From Pseudomonadota bacterium (GTDB lineage: Bacteria > Pseudomonadota > Alphaproteobacteria > Rhizobiales > Hyphomicrobiaceae): DNA of 5,483 nucleotides. The notes under the pieces were generated by a model. The model was not told where the DNA came from. It was given only the letters and a program-made list of their open reading frames with translations, and ran no database searches. Below, piece by piece: positions 1 to 5,483 of the stretch. A program made the translations under genes and the position numbers. Each line of letters begins with the position of its first letter. Positions within the stretch are counted from its first letter, which is position 1. The stretch lies in contig JAKAML010000118.1 in the NCBI GenBank assembly GCA_021812845.1, forward strand, positions 1 through 5,483, in the 5' to 3' direction.

Positions 1-730
1 GCGGCGCCCCGCCCCGCGACGACGCGCCCTTGGACGGCCCGCCGTCCGAGCGGGCCTCGGGGTCCGGCTCGGCGCGGGTGATTCCGTAGCCGATGCCGCC
101 GAGCCCCTGGAACCAGGCGCCGCGGGCGAAGTCGTAGCCGCCCGGCAGCGCCGGCCCCGACGGCGGCGCGAGATGGGCACGGACGCGAACGGCATCGCCG
201 GGGCGCAGACCGTCGCTCGCCTGCATGGTGCGGATCCTGACCCGCGCCGGCGTGCGCGCCGCGTCGAGCCCCTCGATTGCCGTCACGCGCAGCGTCAGCC
301 GCTCGCCCCGCGTCTCGCGCAGCTCGACGAGCTCGATCCGTCCGCGGACCTCGACCGGGCCGATGCGCCGCTCGAGCACCGGCGCGGCGATGCCGTCGCT
401 GCGCAGCTTGGCGAGCGCGAAGCCGACCGCGGCGGCGACCGCGAGCCCGAGCAGGAACGCCGGGATGCCGCCACGGCGGGCGAGCGCCCACAGGGCGACC
501 GCGAGCGGCAACGGCAGCAGCGACGGCAGCAGCTCGGGCTCCGCGCCGAGGCTGAAATAGGCGGCGATGCCGAGGCCGACCGCGACCGGCAGCCACAGGA
601 ACCATTGCGGCCGCTCGGCCTCGAGCCAGCCGGCGAGGAGGTATGGGCGCAGGCTGGCGCCGGCGCCGGCGCGGCCGCCGGCCGCGAGCCCCGCCGCCTC
701 GTTCGCCGACGCCGTCGCGCCCGCCGCCAT
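1..730 (-). CDS. comEC: ComEC/Rec2 family DNA-uptake channel protein, N-terminal part (runs off the left edge)
   Basis: ComEC is an inner-membrane protein that carries single-stranded DNA into the cytoplasm during natural transformation. Reading the minus strand from the ATG at 730 gives 243 open codons to the window edge. Seen: an Ala/Gly-rich start; the motif ERPQWFLWLP at residues 39-48 leading into a hydrophobic segment (about 43-61); further hydrophobic segments (about 67-84 and 89-107); then a soluble part with RIGPVEVRGRI (122-132), RPGDAVRVRA (176-185) and PGGYDFARGAWFQG (196-209), which fits the N-terminal DUF4131/OB-like domain of ComEC. The competence-domain core and any C-terminal nuclease-like domain lie outside the window. 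The start is supported by a purine-rich RBS 9 nt upstream; an in-frame GTG at 754 is an alternative. The gene is divergent from gltX, as in many Hyphomicrobiales. Many family carriers are not known to be naturally competent. The family call is firm; function in this organism is inferred. Confidence 0.85.
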   Translation of the reverse strand, partial: MAAGATASANEAAGLAAGGRAGAGASLRPYLLAGWLEAERPQWFLWLPVAVGLGIAAYFSLGAEPELLPSLLPLPLAVALWALARRGGIPAFLLGLAVAAAVGFALAKLRSDGIAAPVLERRIGPVEVRGRIELVELRETRGERLTLRVTAIEGLDAARTPARVRIRTMQASDGLRPGDAVRVRAHLAPPSGPALPGGYDFARGAWFQGLGGIGYGITRAEPDPEARSDGGPSKGASSRGGAP

Positions 731-739
731 CCGGTCGCG

Positions 740-747
740 CCCCCTTT
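740..747 (-). promoter_or_regulatory. Ribosome binding site of comEC
   Basis: On the minus strand this reads AAAGGGGG, ending 9 nt before the ATG at 730. It favours that ATG over the in-frame GTG at 754, which lies upstream of this site. Confidence 0.5.
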
Positions 748-773
748 GTGACACCCGCGGGCCATGCTACATG
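746..773 (+). promoter_or_regulatory. Candidate sigma-70-type promoter for gltX
   Basis: TTGTGA (746-751) and TACATG (768-773) are separated by 16 nt, in the position of -35 and -10 boxes. The -35 matches the consensus at 4 of 6 positions and the -10 at 3 of 6. An overlapping GTGACA (748-753) is closer to the -35 consensus but is badly spaced. Transcription would begin near 780 and give a leader of about 30 nt for the ATG at 809; the in-frame ATG at 764 would then not be transcribed. The site lies in the 78-bp divergent gap and overlaps the comEC start region. This is pattern matching only. Confidence 0.3.
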
Positions 774-808
774 CGAACCCATCCCCTCACCAACCGATCC
801 GATCATCC

Positions 809-2251
809 ATGACCGACCTTCCGGCCCAGCGCGGCGGCAAGCCCGTCGTGCGCTTCGCACCTTCGCCCACGGGCTTCCTCCACATCGGCGGCGCGCGCAC
901 GGCGCTGTTCAACTGGCTCTACGCGCGGCACCACGGCGGCACCTTCCTGCTCCGGATCGAGGATACCGACCGCGAGCGCAACAACGAGGCGGCGGTGGCG
1001 GCGATCCTCGACGGCCTGCGCTGGCTCGAGCTCGGATGGGACGGGGAGCCGGTTTCGCAGTTCTCGCGCGCCGGGCGCCACCGGGAGGTGGCAAACGAAA
1101 TGCTGAAGCGCGGCCGCGCCTACCGCTGCTGGAGCCAGCCGGCCGAGATCGAGGCGGCGCGCGAGGCGGCGAAGGCCGCGGGGCGGGCGCAGATCTTCGA
1201 GAGCCCGTGGCGCGACCGCGATCCGGCCGCGGCGCCGGCCGGCGTCGAGCCGGCGATCCGGCTCAAGTCGCCGCGCACGGGCGAGACGACGGTGCGCGAC
1301 AACGTCCAGGGGACGGTGACCTTCCCCAACAAGGATCTCGACGACCTCATCATCCTGCGCTCGGACGGCAACCCGACCTACAATCTCGCCGTCGTGGTCG
1401 ACGATCACGACATGGCGGTCACGCACGTCATCCGCGGCGTCGACCACCTGACGAATGCGGCGCGCCAGACGCAGATCTACGAGGCGATGGGGTGGCCGGT
1501 GCCGGAGTTCGCGCACGTCCCCCTGATCCACGGGCCGGACGGCGCCAAGCTCTCCAAGCGGCACGGCGCGTTGGGCATCGAGGCCTATCGCGCCATGGGC
1601 TACCTGCCGGCTGCGCTGCGCAACTACCTCGTGCGCCTCGGCTGGGCGCACGGCAACGACGAGATCATCCCGACCGAACGGCTCGTCGAATGGTTCGGCC
1701 TCGACGGCATCGGCAAGAGCCCGGCCAGGTTCGACTATGCCAAGCTGACCGATCTCAACGGCCACTACATCCGCAACGCGACGGATGCCGAGCTCGTGCG
1801 CCGCATCGAGGACATCCTGCCCGAGATCGAGGGTGGGCCGGCGCTGGCGGCGAAGCTCGCGGCCGGGGGGCGCGCGCGGCTCGAGGCGGCGATGGGAGGG
1901 CTCAAGGACCGCGCCAAGACGCTGCTCGAGATCGTCGACGGCGCCCACTACCTGTTCGCGGCGCGGCCGCTCGAGCTCGACGACAAAGCCCGGGCGCTGC
2001 TCGACGCGCCGGCGCGTGCGACGATCGCAGCGCTGCTGCCGCGGCTCTTGGCAGTCGCGGACTGGCAGGCGGCCGAGATCGAGGCCGCCGTCCGCGCCCA
2101 CGCCGACGCGACGGGGCTGAAGCTCGGCAAGGTCGCCCAGCCGCTGCGCGCGGCGTTGACCGGCCGCGCCGTCTCTCCGCCGGTGTTCGACGTCATGGCC
2201 CAGATCGGCCGCGAGGACGCGCTGGCGCGGCTGGAAGACCAGGCCGCCTGA
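809..2251 (+). CDS. gltX: Glutamyl-tRNA synthetase (class I aminoacyl-tRNA synthetase)
   Basis: This cytoplasmic enzyme joins glutamate to tRNA(Glu) using ATP. In bacteria without a glutaminyl-tRNA synthetase a GluRS may also mischarge tRNA(Gln) for the GatCAB amidotransferase. The 480-residue length is normal. Seen in order: [13 protein letters not shown] at residues 16-28, carrying the HIGH-type signature; RIEDTDRER from residue 49; [12 protein letters not shown] at 191-202; RGVDHLTN at 209-216; the KLSKR signature at 247-251; [10 protein letters not shown] ahead of the helical C-terminal anticodon-binding half; and a typical C-terminal end with PLRAALTGR and SPPVFDVM. The zinc cysteine cluster of E. 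coli GluRS is not present: only Cys107 (RAYRCW) remains. ATG 809 is chosen because the 15 residues added by the in-frame ATG at 764 look non-homologous. Neither start has a clear Shine-Dalgarno sequence. Many alphaproteobacteria carry two GluRS paralogues, and which one this is cannot be settled here. It lies upstream of gltA on the same strand. Confidence 0.96.
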   Translation: MTDLPAQRGGKPVVRFAPSPTGFLHIGGARTALFNWLYARHHGGTFLLRIEDTDRERNNEAAVAAILDGLRWLELGWDGEPVSQFSRAGRHREVANEMLKRGRAYRCWSQPAEIEAAREAAKAAGRAQIFESPWRDRDPAAAPAGVEPAIRLKSPRTGETTVRDNVQGTVTFPNKDLDDLIILRSDGNPTYNLAVVVDDHDMAVTHVIRGVDHLTNAARQTQIYEAMGWPVPEFAHVPLIHGPDGAKLSKRHGALGIEAYRAMGYLPAALRNYLVRLGWAHGNDEIIPTERLVEWFGLDGIGKSPARFDYAKLTDLNGHYIRNATDAELVRRIEDILPEIEGGPALAAKLAAGGRARLEAAMGGLKDRAKTLLEIVDGAHYLFAARPLELDDKARALLDAPARATIAALLPRLLAVADWQAAEIEAAVRAHADATGLKLGKVAQPLRAALTGRAVSPPVFDVMAQIGREDALARLEDQAA

Positions 2252-2287
2252 GCGCGGCGTCCGCCGGACGACGGGCAGGTATCTCGA

Positions 2288-2305
2288 TGGCGGCGGCTGC
2301 CGCCA
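2288..2305 (+). terminator. GC-rich hairpin downstream of gltX, possible terminator
   Basis: Arms TGGCGGC (2288-2294) and GCCGCCA (2299-2305) pair perfectly over 7 bp around a 4-nt loop, 37 nt after the gltX stop. No T-tract follows (the next bases are C-rich), so it does not meet the classic intrinsic-terminator form. It could be a Rho-assisted end, a 3'-end stabiliser, or chance in GC-rich DNA. Confidence 0.3.
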
Positions 2306-2366
2306 CCCCCTGCCAAGGCCATATTGCCGCAGGTGAGAATGTGGGTTACGAGGGCTCGAGCACCTG

Positions 2367-2383
2367 TTGTGTGCGGCGCACAA
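2367..2383. promoter_or_regulatory. 17-bp dyad upstream of gltA, possible operator
   Basis: The sequence TTGTGTGCGGCGCACAA is an inverted repeat with 8-nt half-sites around one central base. Seven of eight positions are complementary; the exception is T2372 opposite G2378. It ends 64 nt before the gltA start. A one-base centre is poor for an RNA hairpin but suits a dimeric DNA-binding regulator. A weak -10-like CACAAT (2379-2384) overlaps its right arm. I do not recognise a regulator family for it. The symmetry is seen; the operator role is inferred. Confidence 0.35.
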
Positions 2384-2434
2384 TGCCGGCCCGCACTGCG
2401 GATTATGCAACGATTCCAGCGTCCACTCCCGGCC

Positions 2435-2440
2435 AGAGGA
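2435..2440 (+). promoter_or_regulatory. Ribosome binding site of gltA
   Basis: AGAGGA stands 7 nt before the ATG at 2448. It decides between that start and the in-frame ATG at 2367, which would add 27 residues that do not resemble citrate synthase and would place its start inside the dyad. Confidence 0.7.
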
Positions 2441-2447
2441 CCAGACC

Positions 2448-3776
<1,329 letters not shown>

Positions 3777-3907
3777 GGCCGCGGCGCCCGGAAGGGTTGC
3801 TCGTCGAGCACCGCGCACGGCGAACGACTGGCAACGGCAGGTTGCGCCGCGACCGGCGTGCGGCCCGCGAGCCGAGGTCTCGAATTCGGAAACCTGCCCC
3901 GACACTC

Positions 3908-3941
3908 CATGGCCGGACATCGATCCGGCCATGCCGATTTT
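3908..3941 (+). terminator. Probable intrinsic terminator downstream of gltA
   Basis: Arms CATGGCCGGA (3908-3917) and TCCGGCCATG (3924-3933) pair perfectly over 10 bp around a 6-nt loop (CATCGA). A short T-run (TTTT, 3938-3941) follows after four bases. No T-run occurs on the other side, so it would act on plus-strand transcripts, 131 nt after the gltA stop. The T-tract is short and slightly displaced, so termination may be partial. Confidence 0.5.
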
Positions 3942-3969
3942 CGATTGCGCCAGCCCACTCTCAGGCCGG

Positions 3970-3992
3970 ATGGCCGTGTCGAGCACGGCCAT
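3970..3992. repeat. Second hairpin, related to the preceding one
   Basis: Arms ATGGCCGTG (3970-3978) and CACGGCCAT (3984-3992) pair perfectly over 9 bp around a 5-nt loop (TCGAG). It shares the arm core ATGGCCG with the hairpin at 3908-3933 and lies 36 nt after it. No T-tract follows. It could be a leader or processing structure of a transcript reading toward the porin, a second termination element, or a small repeated palindrome. Confidence 0.45.
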
Positions 3993-4050
3993 GACTTGGA
4001 AGGGGGGGCGTGGCAGGCGTTCGACTCCCGGCTCGTGGGCCAGACGTCCG

Positions 4051-4079
4051 TTGCGATCAATTTCAGGTTGCGAAATGCT
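4051..4079 (+). promoter_or_regulatory. Weak candidate promoter of the porin gene
   Basis: TTGCGA (4051-4056) and AATGCT (4074-4079) are spaced by 17 nt. The -10 matches the consensus at only 3 of 6 positions. Transcription would start near 4086, just ahead of the ribosome binding site. A second TTGCGA occurs at 4068-4073 but has no -10 partner. Confidence 0.22.
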
Positions 4080-4090
4080 CCGATTCACCC

Positions 4091-4095
4091 AAAGG
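4091..4095 (+). promoter_or_regulatory. Ribosome binding site of the porin gene
   Basis: AAAGG stands 7 nt before the ATG at 4103. It supports that start over the upstream in-frame ATG at 4010, and the shorter product begins with a well-formed signal peptide. Confidence 0.6.
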
Positions 4096-4102
4096 TTGCC
4101 GC

Positions 4103-5467
4103 ATGGGGACGCTGCGGGATCGGGTGGAGACGGTGTCGGGACACAGACGGAAGATTGCGGGCGCGGCCTTCGCAGCGGGTCTCCTGATGACCATGGCACG
4201 GCCCGCCGCGGCGGCCGACCTCGGCGGCGGCTGCTGCGCCGATCTCGACGAGCGCGTCGCCGAGCTCGAGGCGACCGTGGCTCGGAAGGGCACCCGAAAG
4301 GTGAGCCTAGAGGTCTCGGGCTGGGTCAACACGGCGCTCATGGCGTTCGACGACGGCGGCGAGCGGAACGCCCACGTGGTCGACAACGCCCAGGACCGGA
4401 GCCGCGCCCGCTTCCGCGGCACGGCCAAGCTCACGGGTGACTGGAGCGCGGGCTTCCTGATCGAATTCGGGCTCAGGACCGCGCGCTCCGATCGGGTCTC
4501 GGCGTCCGCCGACGACACCAACGACGGCGTCGACGTGCGCCACGCGAGCTGGAGCATCGGCTCGAAGTCGCTCGGGCGCGTCACCGTCGGGCAGACCTCG
4601 CAGGTCTCCGACGGCATCACGCAGATCAATCTCGGAGGGGTCAACCACGTCGCCCGCTCGCAGGTCTTCGATCTCGCCGGCGGCTTCTCGATCCGCGCGG
4701 GCGGCGCCGCCACGGCCGTGCGCTGGCGCGACCTCGCGGTGCGCGAGAACCCGGGCGAGGGCAACCGGCAGAACCTCGTGCGCTACGATGCGCCGGCCCT
4801 CTATGGCTTCACGCTCTCTGCGGCGTGGGGCGAGGACGACGTCACCGACGTCGGCCTGCGCTACGCCGGCGACATCGGCGATCTCAAGCTTGCGGCCGGG
4901 ATCGCGCTCGCGCGCTGGAGCGAGAGCGACGCGGGCGGCACGACGTGCCTCGACCGGCAAGGGGCCGCAGCCGGCGGCAGCGACACGTCGTGCCGGGCGC
5001 TCGGGCTCTCGGCCAGTGTGCTGCACGGACCGTCGGGACTGTTCGCCAGCGTCGCCCATGGCGTATTGATCGACGACGCGCGCGCCGCCGCCGCCGCCAC
5101 GTTCACCGCCGCGCCCGTCGAGGACAGCGACCGGTTCCTGTGGCTCGAGGCCGGGCTCAAGCGGTCGTGGAGCGCGGCCGGAAAGACCACTTTTTACGGC
5201 GAGTACTACCGCGGCGCGTTCGGCACGCCGACGCGCGGGACCGGCGGCGGGGCGTTCGCGGGGCGCCAGATCGGCGGAAACGACATCGTGTCGTCCGTGG
5301 TCGAGATGTGGGGCGTCGGCATCAACCAGTCACTCGAGAAGGCGGCCATGGATCTCTATCTCGGCGTCCGCGCCTACTCGGCCGACATCCGGCTCGAGAA
5401 CGGCACCGGCGCGGCGGCGGTCGACGATCTCAGGACGCTCGTCGCGGGCGCGGTCGTCCGCTTCTGA
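4103..5467 (+). CDS. Alphaproteobacterial outer-membrane porin
   Basis: This 454-residue protein is predicted to form a beta-barrel channel for small hydrophilic solutes in the outer membrane. Residues 1-37/38 form a signal peptide: a basic stretch HRRK (14-17), a hydrophobic core (about 18-31) and an ARPAAAAD end, with cleavage most likely after Ala37 or Ala38. The mature protein starts with GGGCCADLDERVAELEATV (41-59), a Cys-Cys pair followed by a short heptad-like helix, then RKVSLEVSGWVN (65-76), typically the first strand. The rest alternates short amphipathic strands with Gly/Asp/Ser-rich loops (for example RFRGTAKLTGDWSAGFLIEF and GRVTVGQTSQVSDGITQINL), and the chain ends in VVRF, the terminal Phe used by the BAM machinery. 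Cys282 and Cys297 flank one predicted loop. Five GCC codons (5084-5098) encode an Ala run in another. The family (Porin_2 or Porin_4 type) and substrate cannot be decided by eye. It is separated from gltA by a probable terminator and likely transcribed alone. Confidence 0.87.
   Translation: MGTLRDRVETVSGHRRKIAGAAFAAGLLMTMARPAAAADLGGGCCADLDERVAELEATVARKGTRKVSLEVSGWVNTALMAFDDGGERNAHVVDNAQDRSRARFRGTAKLTGDWSAGFLIEFGLRTARSDRVSASADDTNDGVDVRHASWSIGSKSLGRVTVGQTSQVSDGITQINLGGVNHVARSQVFDLAGGFSIRAGGAATAVRWRDLAVRENPGEGNRQNLVRYDAPALYGFTLSAAWGEDDVTDVGLRYAGDIGDLKLAAGIALARWSESDAGGTTCLDRQGAAAGGSDTSCRALGLSASVLHGPSGLFASVAHGVLIDDARAAAAATFTAAPVEDSDRFLWLEAGLKRSWSAAGKTTFYGEYYRGAFGTPTRGTGGGAFAGRQIGGNDIVSSVVEMWGVGINQSLEKAAMDLYLGVRAYSADIRLENGTGAAAVDDLRTLVAGAVVRF
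5084..5098 (+). repeat. GCC trinucleotide repeat (five units) inside the porin gene
   Basis: Five consecutive GCC codons encode Ala328-Ala332 of the porin in a predicted surface loop region. Each unit is one in-frame codon, so gain or loss of a unit would change the loop length without a frameshift. The tract is short and may be only GC-rich codon use. Confidence 0.5.
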
Positions 5468-5483
5468 CCGCCACCGACGCCGC

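Larger units (their letters stand above)
3777..4102. other. Non-coding region between gltA and the porin gene
   Basis: This 326-bp stretch has no convincing gene. The open frames crossing it on both strands give Arg/Pro-rich or composition-driven peptides without domain character, and they run into the neighbouring genes in the wrong frame. It contains two strong hairpins (3908-3933 and 3970-3992), a small 5-bp hairpin at 3798-3810, a run of seven G near 4003-4009, and a weak promoter and RBS before the porin. The section around 4051-4095 looks less GC-rich than the genes, which fits a promoter/leader. Confidence 0.6.

Noticed and set aside
173..751. Plus-strand open frames opposite the comEC part
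   Set aside because: The minus-strand frame gives a coherent membrane protein with ComEC motifs; the plus-strand products are low-complexity Arg/Ala/Asp sequence.
774..800. GAAC in the divergent gap as half of an alphaproteobacterial LexA box
   Set aside because: No GTTC half-site follows at the required 7-nt spacing.
2401..2406. GATTAT as a -10 box for gltA
   Set aside because: No -35-like sequence stands 16-18 nt upstream; TTGTGT (2367-2372) is too far away.
3798..3810. Five-bp hairpin shortly after gltA as its terminator
   Set aside because: The stem is short with a 3-nt loop and no T-run; the hairpin at 3908-3933 is much stronger.
3858..4187. 109-codon open frame in the gltA-porin gap, and a 111-codon frame opposite it
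   Set aside because: Both cross the hairpins and one runs into the porin start in the wrong frame. There is no convincing RBS and no domain character.

Overview
The window comes from a high-GC (about 70% by eye) Gram-negative bacterium, most likely an alphaproteobacterium of the Hyphomicrobiales (Rhizobiales) type. Three things point there: the comEC / gltX / gltA neighbourhood known from that order, the sequence style of the citrate synthase, and a porin whose mature N-terminus (Gly-Gly-Xaa-Cys-Cys-Ala-Asp-Leu) and C-terminal Phe are of an alphaproteobacterial kind.

Layout. Positions 730 to 1 (minus strand) hold the first 243 codons of a ComEC/Rec2-type DNA-uptake channel gene that runs off the left edge. 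A 78-bp divergent gap (731-808) separates it from gltX (809-2251, plus), a complete glutamyl-tRNA synthetase. A 196-bp gap (2252-2447) contains a strong hairpin near the gltX stop and a 17-bp near-perfect dyad upstream of gltA. gltA (2448-3776, plus) encodes a complete type II citrate synthase. A 326-bp non-coding stretch (3777-4102) holds two related hairpins and is followed by a complete outer-membrane porin gene (4103-5467, plus). The last 16 bases are non-coding.

The genes are not a single pathway. gltX supplies Glu-tRNA for translation, gltA is the entry enzyme of the TCA cycle, comEC is a membrane DNA-transport protein, and the porin is a general outer-membrane channel. The gaps before gltA and before the porin, together with the hairpins, suggest separate transcription units rather than one operon.

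This looks like an ordinary chromosomal housekeeping region. I found no mobile element, tRNA or rRNA gene, CRISPR array or toxin/defence module, and no evidence for an undescribed system. The observations most worth a second look are the dyad upstream of gltA and the paired hairpins between gltA and the porin. The many long open frames on the opposite strand are by-products of the high GC content.
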